Assembly (NCBI RefSeq): GCF_932526225.1
Contig: NC_064045.1
Span: forward strand, 12,208,442-12,272,441
Length of the DNA stretch: 64,000 nt
Origin: Nematostella vectensis
Lineage: Eukaryota; Cnidaria; Anthozoa; Actiniaria; Edwardsiidae
Direction: 5' to 3'
In this document: positions 8,445 to 15,440 of the stretch, one piece after another
Position numbering within the stretch: position 1 is the first letter of the stretch
Layout: the number at the start of each line of letters is the position of its first letter
Translations under genes and position numbers: made by a program
Notes under the pieces: generated by a model
The model's database searches: none
What the model saw: the letters and a program-made list of their open reading frames with translations, nothing else
What the model was told of the DNA's origin: nothing

Positions 8445-8774
8445 ATGGAGAACCAAACGGTGAAGGACCTGAAAGTATCCCCCGTAAAGCGAACAACGGA
8501 TTATAAGTGTCTTCATGGCAGAGTGAAATATTATTGCAAAGATTGTCACGGATCGCAAATCTGCCCTCACAACCGGAGAAAAACACGGTGCAGAGAATGT
8601 AACGGCGGTAGCATTTGTGAGCACAGACGAGCAAGATATGTCTGTAAAGACTGCAAGGGGAAAGGGATGTGTGAACACGGCAAACAGAGACCCTTTTGTA
8701 AGTTATGCGGAGGGTCTCAAATATGCGAACACGATAGACAAAAGCATCATTGCAGAACGTGTAACGGAAATTAA
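8445..8774 (+). CDS. Cys/His-rich repeat protein
   Basis: A 109-residue protein (115 if the in-frame ATG at 8427, inside the promoter motif, is used). After a leader (MENQTVKDLK) that copies the start of the polymerase SAP region, it consists of about five repeats of some 18 residues of the form C-x-H-x3-R/K-x4-C-x2-C-x-G (CPHNRRKTRCRECNGG, CEHRRARYVCKDCKG). The regular C-H-C-C spacing suggests a string of small zinc-binding modules. Similar repeats occur in proteins of large DNA viruses and protists, with no firm function that I know of. The preserved ligand pattern argues for a real gene. Confidence 0.7.
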   Translation: MENQTVKDLKVSPVKRTTDYKCLHGRVKYYCKDCHGSQICPHNRRKTRCRECNGGSICEHRRARYVCKDCKGKGMCEHGKQRPFCKLCGGSQICEHDRQKHHCRTCNGN

Positions 8775-8973
8775 CATTGACCCACTCAGTTTTGTAACGC
8801 GTCTCACGTTACAAAACACATACATTCCTAATCACCCTAACAACTAGCGATTCTGAAAATAGGTTTTGTATTTACATTGAGAGTTCGCGGTCGCCAGGGT
8901 GGTCTGGTATGCACACGTGAACAGGTATTGTCTTCTTGCGGTACGTCACATCCGTCCACATGCACCCCGCATG
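8775..8973. other. Convergent intergenic spacer
   Basis: About 200 bp between the Cys/His-repeat gene (rightward) and the 508-residue gene (leftward). It contains the hairpin listed next and no open frame of note; it is expected to hold the 3' ends of both transcripts. Confidence 0.5.
8789..8817. terminator. Perfect 11-bp hairpin between convergent genes
   Basis: GTTTTGTAACG and CGTTACAAAAC pair perfectly around a 7-nt loop. Its place between two convergent genes suggests a 3'-end or termination role, but the stem is mixed in composition and no poly(A) hexamer overlaps it. Confidence 0.4.
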
Positions 8974-10500
8974 TTACCGGAATAGATACCAAGCTAAACC
9001 AGCCGTAAAGGCTGTGATCGTGGCAAGGTTAGTTTCGTGCTGTGTGTTCGTGGGTTTAATCACGTCCGGCTTTGGGTTAGTTTTCGCCTCCGGTTCCGGT
9101 TTGTGAGCCGTGACTGACTCGGTATGAGGTAACACAATCTTTGAATGACCCATATTATGTTTTGGGATCGTTTTTATCTCGTTATTTATCGGATTCAACC
9201 CCAGTTTCATATCTGTGGTGGCTTTTTGTAACTTGTTATTATAGCCAGCGATCGAAGTGTTGTTATTTATCACAAGATACGATGGACTTAACCAACAGCC
9301 GAGGGCGAAAGCCAGGTCTAGTTTTTGTCTCGCCTGTTGTAAAGCAAACTGATACCGTTGTATACTTTTCGATATACTGTTTTCCACCACCGCGCTTTCA
9401 AAGAGTTTCGTGAAGACCTGTTTCGTTTCCTGAGCTGAACCGCTATCACCGACGATTGACGACCGGGTCTGAACTTGCGCGCCTAGAATACAGTAAACAA
9501 AGGCTTCGATGCTCTGGTTTATCCTAGACAACCCAGCTTTGGTTAACCCCATTGATTTTTCCGGAAAGAACCACTCATACTGAAACCCAGTTCTAAGGTC
9601 TTTCAGGTACTCGATCTCAAAGTGATTCATGTGTTCGTGGTCGCTTTTGGCAGCGTCCCATTCGTCGTGTAATTGATCAATGGTGCCATAAGGCTTATAC
9701 TTGTCGTTAGAAGATGACAAGCCGTGATAATCATAATTATAAACGTTCCCTAACCCATGATTTATCGGTCCGAGGAACCGGAAATCGTCACCAGTTCGGA
9801 ATTCTGTTCTTAGTTTTTGGTAAGCTGCTTCGCTGTAAAAGTTTTTATTCCAACTAAAGAGCCTATCTTTTGGAAGAGGGCATTGTAGCTCGTTTAATAT
9901 TCGTCTGATAGTGAAAATGATGTGAAATCTGTAGAATGACCCCACTTGAGAGTCGTCAATCATGTCACGCGTCACACCACATCCAGCAGTCGCGCAAAAC
10001 ATAGCAAAATTTAAGGCTTGACTCCAATAACTGAGGTTCGGGGCGTCGAGCCACCTACTAGCCTCCTTTGCTGTTCTGAATACTAGCAAGCTGTCGGTGA
10101 ATATGTCCCTAAAAACAAAGTGTGTCTTCACCTTTGGTGTTATAAAAACATCAAAAGAGACGTAATTATTTCTCGTAGGGTTTTCGTCCAACGGCAATAT
10201 CTTGTACTCTGCACGCGCGTCTAGTCTGTATTGTTTTGGGAACCCAAACAGTTGCTGGATCGTTTCCTTGTATGCTTGTGTGTCGTCGGCGACTAGAAAA
10301 TCCTGGATATTCTCGGGTTTCCAGCTATTACCAGGGAAGTGATATAACGTTTTGACTAGATTCCCATTCTTGTCGAATGGATCGTATTCGTCCCCATTGA
10401 AAACGAATTGCGCATTGCCGTGCTCGTCGGCAGAGAACCTGAAGCGTGAGTAGTAGGGGTACCTTTTCACAAATTCTGTAAACTTCATCTTATATGACAT
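8974..10500 (-). CDS. Conserved Polinton protein, large, C-terminal membrane anchor
   Basis: A 508-residue protein that I recognise only as a type found in cnidarian Polintons, without a known activity. The N-terminal half is globular and aromatic-rich (FVKRYPYYSRFRF). A central part includes FVYCILGAQVQTRSS. Residues about 385-430 form a helix and then SPSYLVINN..GYNNKLQ. A Pro/Lys-rich linker of about 50 residues follows, and the chain ends in one hydrophobic segment (ATITAFTAGLAWYLF). The layout of globular domain, linker and tail anchor suggests a virion- or membrane-associated protein. No protease, nuclease or nucleotide-binding motif is visible. ATG 10488 is an alternative start. Confidence 0.7.
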   Translation of the reverse strand: MSYKMKFTEFVKRYPYYSRFRFSADEHGNAQFVFNGDEYDPFDKNGNLVKTLYHFPGNSWKPENIQDFLVADDTQAYKETIQQLFGFPKQYRLDARAEYKILPLDENPTRNNYVSFDVFITPKVKTHFVFRDIFTDSLLVFRTAKEASRWLDAPNLSYWSQALNFAMFCATAGCGVTRDMIDDSQVGSFYRFHIIFTIRRILNELQCPLPKDRLFSWNKNFYSEAAYQKLRTEFRTGDDFRFLGPINHGLGNVYNYDYHGLSSSNDKYKPYGTIDQLHDEWDAAKSDHEHMNHFEIEYLKDLRTGFQYEWFFPEKSMGLTKAGLSRINQSIEAFVYCILGAQVQTRSSIVGDSGSAQETKQVFTKLFESAVVENSISKSIQRYQFALQQARQKLDLAFALGCWLSPSYLVINNNTSIAGYNNKLQKATTDMKLGLNPINNEIKTIPKHNMGHSKIVLPHTESVTAHKPEPEAKTNPKPDVIKPTNTQHETNLATITAFTAGLAWYLFR

Positions 10501-10504
10501 ATAA

Positions 10505-10520
10505 GATGTTTTTAAATCAG
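10505..10520 (-). promoter_or_regulatory. Promoter motif of the 508-residue gene
   Basis: On the minus strand CTGATTTAAAAACATC, just before the start codon; an A replaces the G of TTTAAAGA. Confidence 0.5.
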
Positions 10521-10578
10521 TCCTTTACGCATCTCAATTCATAGATCCATCCGACGGGAGTTCTCTCGTACAGAAATT

Positions 10579-11184
10579 TCACCGAGCGGGTCGACTCGCC
10601 AGGTCTTTCAAAATCTCTTCTCTTACTGTTTCCCTCAGCTTGGTAATGTTTACGTTTTTTTCGTCCTCTCTTACCGACTTTTGACGGATCTGGAGCTTTA
10701 GAGCCTCAAACTTGTCCAACTCGTTCAAGATTAAAGAGAACTCTTCGTCTGATATTTTGTTGTCTTTTAAAGCTTTAGAGACCAGGTCGCGTATGCTATT
10801 TACTTTTGCCTTTGCCATCGCCGCTGTTTGGTCGTGCTTGGAGACTTTTTGCGACAGCCGTTTAGAAACCGCCGCACAGCCTACAGAGGTGAGACCGAAA
10901 ACACCAGCCAAAGCACCCAACGGGACTCCAACGATGATGCCCAAACCTGACAGAGAAGTCCCCAAACCACTAGACCCAAGAATGACGGATAAGAGTCCTA
11001 AGACCACACTTAACTTTGAAAACACGCTCTGCCCTCGTTTATACTTTTTCCTCACGTTCTCGTAATGTTTAACTTCTTGCTCCAAACTTCCCAAAACATC
11101 GTGGGTCTTTTGGAGTCTGAAGTTATCACCCGAGGGGCTGACCCCTCGGGGTACGTTCGGGTAGATTGAGTTGTACTCTTCCAT
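10579..11184 (-). CDS. Conserved Polinton membrane protein with coiled coil
   Basis: A 201-residue protein: a charged N-terminal helix (about 28-50), a long Gly-rich hydrophobic region (about 53-105, VVLGLLSVILGSSGLGTSLS and onward) able to form two membrane hairpins, then a Lys-rich helical tail with SLILNELDKFEALKLQIRQ. The same arrangement is common in invertebrate Polintons, where its role is unknown; a membrane-active virion component is possible. An 8-residue stretch near residue 12 (PRGVSPSG) is encoded by a copy of the palindromic element (11129-11152), which looks inserted. Confidence 0.7.
   Translation of the reverse strand: MEEYNSIYPNVPRGVSPSGDNFRLQKTHDVLGSLEQEVKHYENVRKKYKRGQSVFSKLSVVLGLLSVILGSSGLGTSLSGLGIIVGVPLGALAGVFGLTSVGCAAVSKRLSQKVSKHDQTAAMAKAKVNSIRDLVSKALKDNKISDEEFSLILNELDKFEALKLQIRQKSVREDEKNVNITKLRETVREEILKDLASRPAR
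11129..11152. repeat. Palindromic element copy inside a coding sequence
   Basis: CCCGAGGGGCTGACCCCTCG followed by GGGT is nearly a perfect palindrome and is translated as PRGVSPSG in the 201-residue protein. Confidence 0.7.
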
Positions 11185-11205
11185 AGCTTTATTATGGGGA
11201 GAGTT

Positions 11206-11220
11206 TATTCTTTAAGTGAT
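11206..11220 (-). promoter_or_regulatory. Promoter motif of the 201-residue gene, overlapping the penton stop
   Basis: Minus strand ATCACTTAAAGAATA. The TAA of TTAAAGA is the stop codon of the upstream penton gene. Confidence 0.6.
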
Positions 11221-11835
11221 TTCTAAAATTAGACGTATCGGGTAGAGACCGCGCTCTATTGTGTTTCCGTCACCGCCCTTTATACTAAGACGGAGACTAC
11301 TCACGTAACCGACTGATGTGGTACTAATCCGTACCGGATCGCTTGGATTGAGGTATATCTTTCCTTCATCAAGTTCTACACTTGCTAGGATTTGTGAGGG
11401 CGCCCCTTGTTGGAGGGAGTCGGACGCGTTCACAAGATCGCAGTGGATAAAAATAGCCTCGTGACCTATCATCTTTATCTCGTGGCGAGTGTTTGCTTCC
11501 AGCTCCCTGGTCTTGAGTCCTAACAGGCAGGCGAGCGGCTCATTCAACACGACGTTCCGATGAACTTCGAGTGACGAGTCTCTAATAGAGACTGACTTTT
11601 CACCAAGACGCATACCCCCATCTATTTGACGTTTTAGCGTCTCGATCGTATACTGCCCCGCGGGGATCCTGAGGATAATGTTCTCACCGTCGGAGACCGT
11701 TCCCTCGCTTGAGAGACTGTTACAACGATTATGAAACGCACATCCTCGCAGCGCGATAAACCGCGGCTTTTCAATAGGGTGTTCTAAATAGACGGTAAAG
11801 TCACCAACGTTCCCTTCAATGTAGAGTAATACCAT
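11212..11835 (-). CDS. Putative penton (minor capsid) protein
   Basis: A 207-residue beta-rich protein without membrane segments, consistent with a single jelly roll. Features I associate with Polinton pentons are IPAGQYTIETLKRQI, CLLGLKTRELEANT, FIHCDLVNAS and the final run of strand-forming residues. Penton proteins fill the five-fold vertices of icosahedral capsids built from double jelly-roll hexons. It lies in the same leftward gene block as the major capsid and packaging ATPase. The fold is inferred from pattern and context; a structure prediction would settle it. Confidence 0.7.
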   Translation of the reverse strand: MVLLYIEGNVGDFTVYLEHPIEKPRFIALRGCAFHNRCNSLSSEGTVSDGENIILRIPAGQYTIETLKRQIDGGMRLGEKSVSIRDSSLEVHRNVVLNEPLACLLGLKTRELEANTRHEIKMIGHEAIFIHCDLVNASDSLQQGAPSQILASVELDEGKIYLNPSDPVRISTTSVGYVSSLRLSIKGGDGNTIERGLYPIRLILEIT

Positions 11836-11838
11836 TTG

Positions 11839-12861
11839 TTATGATTTCCGTCTCCTTTTAAATCGTTCTACGAAATACAGGACGACAGCGACGATGAGAA
11901 GCCATGCGTTTTTAGCTAAAAAGCCTACGACTTCACCCGCCGTTCTAAAGATGAAACTGGCTATCGCACCAACCATTCCTGGGAGTATTTCTCCTAGTTT
12001 CTTGCCTATTGTTTTAAGACCGTCTCCAACGCCTTTTGCAACACTTGTCAAACCCGTCTTCAGGTTAGAGACAATAACACCGATAACAACGCCCACAGCG
12101 GTAACGACAGCAGCGGCTGTAAATCCGTATTTCTTAAAAATCGCTTTGACACGATCTTTCAACGACATTCTCTCTTCAAGATTTTCTCTCTCCAATTGAT
12201 TCTCTTCCAAAGTCTCATCTATGACAGAATTTCTTTCGCTGAGCTCTTCATTTTTACGATCTATAGCTCTTAGTCTTTCTTGGTTAGTTGTTTCACTCCG
12301 TTCCTCATTATTTTTTCTCATTTGCTCGGTGTTTCTCTCTTCTTCTTCTCTGAGTGTATTACCTGTAGCGTCTAGTTCATCGAGTTGAATCTGAATTTGC
12401 TTGTACTTTCCGGATCTGATTTTGTCGTCAACACTCTTCCGCACCGTTCTATCCTCATTATACAACCTTTCTGGTCTAGTCCAACCACCTTTTCTCGCAG
12501 AATAGAAGGAAATGAATTGTTTCCCTCTTTCATCCGTTGAAATCTGAACTAAATTTTCATCAAGATCTGGATATTTCGATAACAAAAGGTTTACCCTAAG
12601 TGTGTCCGTTGAGGAAGAACCTCCAATATTCTGTAATTCCATGTATTCGGGGACAACCCTCCCGGGGTTTCGTGTTTTCCATAAGTCGGTCAACCTCCTA
12701 ATCACATAGCTTGCACCTCTACCAAATCTGTTTGAAATCCTTTCATTCCATGATTCTCTTCCCTCACCATCGTTTGGAATAAGAGAGTCATAATCTTCGT
12801 CTACAGTAGTATTCAAATCTTCTCTACCTTCTTCTGTTGTGGGATCAAGATCTATATCCAT
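11839..12861 (-). CDS. Conserved Polinton coiled-coil and membrane protein
   Basis: A 340-residue protein in three parts: an acidic N-terminus (1-50); a long Glu/Arg/Asn-rich coiled coil (about 160-235, with NRNEELSERN-type composition); and a C-terminal region (about 245-335) with two hydrophobic stretches (AAAVVTAVGVVIGVIVS and NAWLLIVAVVLYFVERF) around a Gly/Lys amphipathic segment. This last part is typical of a widespread Polinton protein. The amphipathic-plus-membrane arrangement recalls membrane-lytic capsid proteins of related viruses, an analogy only. Its last codons (VERFKRRRKS) overlap the promoter motif of the penton gene. Confidence 0.7.
   Translation of the reverse strand: MDIDLDPTTEEGREDLNTTVDEDYDSLIPNDGEGRESWNERISNRFGRGASYVIRRLTDLWKTRNPGRVVPEYMELQNIGGSSSTDTLRVNLLLSKYPDLDENLVQISTDERGKQFISFYSARKGGWTRPERLYNEDRTVRKSVDDKIRSGKYKQIQIQLDELDATGNTLREEEERNTEQMRKNNEERSETTNQERLRAIDRKNEELSERNSVIDETLEENQLERENLEERMSLKDRVKAIFKKYGFTAAAVVTAVGVVIGVIVSNLKTGLTSVAKGVGDGLKTIGKKLGEILPGMVGAIASFIFRTAGEVVGFLAKNAWLLIVAVVLYFVERFKRRRKS
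11851..11865 (-). promoter_or_regulatory. Promoter motif of the penton gene, inside upstream coding sequence
   Basis: Minus strand CGATTTAAAAGGAGA lies inside the last codons of the 340-residue gene, 17 bp before the penton ATG. Confidence 0.5.
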
Positions 12862-12883
12862 TTCTTATTTTGTTTGAAAATAA

Positions 12884-12898
12884 GAAATCTTTAAGTCG
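12884..12898 (-). promoter_or_regulatory. Promoter motif of the 340-residue gene
   Basis: Minus strand CGACTTAAAGATTTC, 8 bp after the stop of the 138-residue gene. Confidence 0.6.
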
Positions 12899-12905
12899 TG
12901 CCGGC

Positions 12906-13322
12906 TCATATCCACCTACTCGCTACATAGCCAAGAGCTAACATTCCACCTCCAACATATGCCATCTCTCCCATCTTTTGGTTGCTACTTGGTCTGTAGT
13001 AATCTGAGAGCTCAGGCTCTTTCAAATCAAAATCTGGATGTGTTTGAGCGTATAGTTTGAAAGCCTGATCGGTCTCCTTATCATTCTGGTCTGCACGAAG
13101 TTTATTATTATATTCTTCCCCCAACCAATCCTGATATTCCTGTCGTTTTTTCTGCCAATCACCCATTGCTTGTTGATACTTTTCAAGCGCTTTATCGTGT
13201 CTTATTTTTTCTTTATCAACATGAGTAGCGTCAGAAGATAAGTATCTCGCTAGGTAACTCCCTCCAACGAATGCCGTCGCATTAAGAATAGCTCCACCAA
13301 TCATAAATGCTATACTCGCCAT
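12906..13322 (-). CDS. Conserved small Polinton protein (138 aa), two terminal membrane segments
   Basis: Hydrophobic segment at residues 3-28 (FMIGGAILNATAFVGGSYLA), a charged helical middle with DKALEKYQQAMGDWQKKRQ, a short LKEPELSDYYRPS motif, and a C-terminal hydrophobic segment (MAYVGGGMLALGYVASRW). I recognise this arrangement from Polinton gene sets but know of no function. Its position among the capsid genes suggests a virion or assembly role. Confidence 0.68.
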   Translation of the reverse strand: MASIAFMIGGAILNATAFVGGSYLARYLSSDATHVDKEKIRHDKALEKYQQAMGDWQKKRQEYQDWLGEEYNNKLRADQNDKETDQAFKLYAQTHPDFDLKEPELSDYYRPSSNQKMGEMAYVGGGMLALGYVASRWI

Positions 13323-13340
13323 TTATTAATCAATCTATAA

Positions 13341-13354
13341 GATCTTTAAGTCGC
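13341..13354 (-). promoter_or_regulatory. Promoter motif of the 138-residue gene
   Basis: Minus strand GCGACTTAAAGATC directly follows the TAG stop of the 74-residue gene. Confidence 0.6.
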
Positions 13355-13579
13355 CTACAGCGGTTTTGGCAAAATCTTTTGTGTTTCCAGATAATTTTTC
13401 AGATACATACTACCGGACAGGACAGCAACCCATTTAGCGCAGTTTGTAACACTTGACGAAGGGTCGCTGATGAATGACTCTTTCATAGCCTTTTTAGCAA
13501 CATAACCCATACCGGCGGCTAATCCGATGATGACTGCTGAGTCGGTGATCGTTTTCACAAGTTTGTTTTCAGTTGACAT
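13355..13579 (-). CDS. Small conserved Polinton membrane protein (74 aa)
   Basis: Short protein with SAVIIGLAAGMGYVAKKAMK near the N-terminus and a second weakly hydrophobic region (AKWVAVLSGSMYLKNYL). It ends KILPKPL. Comparable short proteins accompany the capsid genes in other Polintons. Function unknown; likely membrane-associated. Its own promoter motif and tight packing against both neighbours support a real gene. Confidence 0.65.
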   Translation of the reverse strand: MSTENKLVKTITDSAVIIGLAAGMGYVAKKAMKESFISDPSSSVTNCAKWVAVLSGSMYLKNYLETQKILPKPL

Positions 13580-13601
13580 GATTTTATTTATTACAGATTC
13601 A

Positions 13602-13618
13602 GATAATCTTTAAATCAC
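13602..13618 (-). promoter_or_regulatory. Promoter motif of the 74-residue gene, fused to the upstream stop
   Basis: Minus strand TGTGATTTAAAGATTATC; the TGA is the stop codon of the 144-residue gene. Confidence 0.65.
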
Positions 13619-14049
13619 AACATTCCTATTTTTGGCGTCGCGTTCGGGAGGCTAGCCCCTCGAGCGGCGGGCCTCTCGAAAGTTTCAGTCTCGTTGGCGT
13701 TGATCTTGGGCGTCTTTTTGTAAAAACGCATATACATATCCAATGCGGTGAGCCCTATTCCAACTAGAGCCAGTACAGTTGTAAACGATAGCTCTGGAAT
13801 CCAAGCGTCCGAGAGGCTATCCCCTCGAGCTCCCTCTTGGTGGGGTGTCTCTGCTCGTGCAGCGTCTTCTGAACTCGCCTCCGCCTCGCGTTTCATCTCC
13901 CTAGCAAGTGCTTCTCTACACCTCCTATTATATTCGGCAACTCTCTTACCAGAAGCGACTTTTATAGGATCTTTCTCCTTAGCGGCACTCTTCTTCCTGG
14001 GGGGAGGGTCCTTTGTGATTTGCTCAACCTCTTGATTTTCGTCAGACAT
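13615..14049 (-). CDS. Conserved Polinton single-pass membrane protein (144 aa)
   Basis: Lys-rich N-terminus (KKSAAKEKDPIKVASGKRV), a basic helix (EYNRRCREALAREMKREAEA), one membrane segment near residues 88-106 (FTTVLALVGIGLTALDMYM) and a short polar tail. The KDPxKVxxGKR-AEYNRR motif is one I associate with Polinton proteins. Two stretches, GARGDSLS (about 72-79) and ARGASLP (about 130-136), are encoded by copies of the palindromic element, so this gene seems to have accepted two insertions. Function unknown. Confidence 0.65.
   Translation of the reverse strand: MSDENQEVEQITKDPPPRKKSAAKEKDPIKVASGKRVAEYNRRCREALAREMKREAEASSEDAARAETPHQEGARGDSLSDAWIPELSFTTVLALVGIGLTALDMYMRFYKKTPKINANETETFERPAARGASLPNATPKIGML
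13646..13665. repeat. Palindromic element copy inside a coding sequence
   Basis: GGGAGGCTAGCCCCTCGAGC encodes ARGASLP on the minus strand near the C-terminus of the 144-residue protein. Confidence 0.7.
13811..13834. repeat. Palindromic element copy inside a coding sequence
   Basis: GAGAGGCTATCCCCTCGAGC followed by TCCC encodes GARGDSLS in the same 144-residue protein. Confidence 0.7.
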
Positions 14050-14070
14050 GATTCTTTACTCTGGATAAAG

Positions 14071-14084
14071 AATCTTTAAATCAC
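14071..14084 (-). promoter_or_regulatory. Promoter motif of the 144-residue gene
   Basis: Minus strand GTGATTTAAAGATT, about 22 bp before the ATG. Confidence 0.62.
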
Positions 14085-14087
14085 ATC

Positions 14088-14226
14088 ATGCTCAAGAGCT
14101 TGCTCAGTTGTGCTCAAGAGCTTGCCCAGTTGTGCTCAAGAGCTTGCTTAGACGTGCTCAGGTGTGCTCAAGAGCTTGCTTAGGTGTGCTCAGGTGTGCT
14201 CAAGAGTTTGCTCAGTTGTGCTTGAA
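14088..14226 (-). repeat. Short tandem repeat at the 3' end of the 175-residue gene
   Basis: About six imperfect copies of GCTCAAGAGCTTGCTYAG with TGTGCTCAGG spacers, including the 3' end of the coding sequence. The AAGAGCTT core is itself palindromic. Confidence 0.75.
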
Positions 14227-14717
14227 ACTTCTTGAAGTTTGTTGGAAGTCTCCTGTGAAGGTGTTAGTTTAACATGCTTAGCGACCCGAAAGAGGGCACT
14301 AGCAAGTGCTACCATCCTTCCTCCCTTCAATACCAAGAGACCTGCAAAGTTTGACAATTCGCGTTTAACCAACTCGTCGTTCTGTAAGTCTTTGCTAAGC
14401 GCTTCGGTGTCATCTACAGGAACCACGTAGGAAATGACTTGAGACACCACTTGAAGTGCTGATTCTACTAATCCATCAGTAACTTGTTTGCCTAAGACAG
14501 TCTGGTAGCGAACAAAGTACTTTTCGACGTCTTTCGCCGAGAGCTTCTTGATATCCCCTAAACTCATGTCCACACCAAGAAATTCCTTCGTAGTCCCAAG
14601 AGATGCGAGAATAGCCAGCGATTCTCGTTTGACTTCAACATCGTCTTCGAGAGGCTCACCCTTCGAGCTCCCCTTAGACTTAGGCTCCTCTTCCATATAA
14701 TCCTCAATGCTTGCCAT
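14190..14717 (-). CDS. Conserved Polinton protein upstream of the ATPase end (175 aa)
   Basis: Start taken at ATG 14717, downstream of the promoter motif; a longer frame reaches 14783 but crosses the motif. The protein is mostly helical: acidic N-terminus, then LGTTKEFLGVDMSLGDIKKL and SAKDVEKYFVRYQTVLGKQV, and a weakly hydrophobic helix (LLVLKGGRMVALASALF). This arrangement recurs next to capsid genes in other Polintons, with no function known to me. The stretch GSSKGEPLE near residue 15 comes from a palindromic element copy read in a different frame from those in the 144-residue gene. The C-terminus runs into a tandem repeat. Confidence 0.65.
   Translation of the reverse strand: MASIEDYMEEEPKSKGSSKGEPLEDDVEVKRESLAILASLGTTKEFLGVDMSLGDIKKLSAKDVEKYFVRYQTVLGKQVTDGLVESALQVVSQVISYVVPVDDTEALSKDLQNDELVKRELSNFAGLLVLKGGRMVALASALFRVAKHVKLTPSQETSNKLQEVSSTTEQTLEHT
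14648..14673. repeat. Palindromic element copy inside a coding sequence
   Basis: CGAGAGGCTCACCCTTCGAG followed by CTCCCC encodes GSSKGEPLE in the 175-residue protein. Confidence 0.65.
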
Positions 14718-14738
14718 CTTATTTTGTAAGTAGACCAA

Positions 14739-14754
14739 GATGTTTTTAAACCAC
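14739..14754 (-). promoter_or_regulatory. Promoter motif of the 175-residue gene
   Basis: Minus strand GTGGTTTAAAAACATC, 21 bp before ATG 14717. Confidence 0.58.
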
Positions 14755-14756
14755 TT

Positions 14757-14780
14757 CGAGGGGTCAGCCCCTCGAGCTCT
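14757..14780. repeat. Palindromic element copy between genes
   Basis: CGAGGGGTCAGCCCCTCGAG followed by CTCT lies between the ATPase stop codon and the next promoter motif; its 16-bp core is nearly a perfect palindrome. Confidence 0.72.
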
Positions 14781-15406
14781 CACCGCGTGGCAGGAATCTC
14801 CAAATAACGTTGGAATGGATGTCGTTGGCAGAAACAGAGTCTGGAATACTTTTCAGTTTTCAGCAGTTCTACAAACTTTTTACGAGTCTCGACGTCTAAG
14901 TCACCCCCATAATCTTCAAACAGTGTTTTGGTACCGATTTGAGATGGATTATGGAATGTAACCACACAGGCGACGTTATCACGGAAGGGCTTTGCTATGG
15001 ATGTTAATTGTTGCGTCAATACCCACACTGATAATCCTTCGTGTCTCCCTGAGAACGCTAGATTGATAAACTTGTTCGAGCGTTGCTTTAGATCTTTCGA
15101 TACAGCACAGTCATCCAAAACGAGTAACGTATTTGTACCAGAAAATAGCACCGCACAATCTGTTAGTAACTCGTTAATCTCATCGGTGTTACTAGCATCC
15201 GGCGATAATACCAAGAAACGTTTATCTCCGTGAGCAAATCTACGATAGGACTTGTTTTTCGCATAAGTCGGACAAATCAACACAATGTATTCAAACACAT
15301 GCCGGAACGGCCCTCGGAGCTGTTCCGTGAGGTACTTTGTCTTCCCACAATTAGTAGGTCCTGTGATAATACAATGAAAAGGAACTTTTTCCCGTAATTC
15401 TTCCAT
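14780..15406 (-). CDS. Genome-packaging ATPase (A32/FtsK-HerA type)
   Basis: A 208-residue P-loop protein. Walker A GPTNCGKT at residues 16-23 and Walker B TLLVLDD at about 95-101; GRHEGLSVWVLTQQL after it fits the sensor region of the viral packaging ATPase family. These enzymes pump the genome into a preformed capsid using ATP. It sits directly downstream of the major capsid gene. ATG 15406 is the first methionine; the open frame extends 7 codons further only from a TTG. The protein is short, as in other Polintons, and both nucleotide-binding motifs are intact. Confidence 0.92.
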   Translation of the reverse strand: MEELREKVPFHCIITGPTNCGKTKYLTEQLRGPFRHVFEYIVLICPTYAKNKSYRRFAHGDKRFLVLSPDASNTDEINELLTDCAVLFSGTNTLLVLDDCAVSKDLKQRSNKFINLAFSGRHEGLSVWVLTQQLTSIAKPFRDNVACVVTFHNPSQIGTKTLFEDYGGDLDVETRKKFVELLKTEKYSRLCFCQRHPFQRYLEIPATR

Positions 15407-15425
15407 TCTTTTTGTATTATCACAC

Positions 15426-15440
15426 AAGTCCTTTTTAATA
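15426..15440 (-). promoter_or_regulatory. Promoter-like motif of the ATPase, fused to the capsid stop
   Basis: Minus strand TATTAAAAAGGACTT; the TAA is the capsid gene stop. The weakest match to the consensus. Confidence 0.42.
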
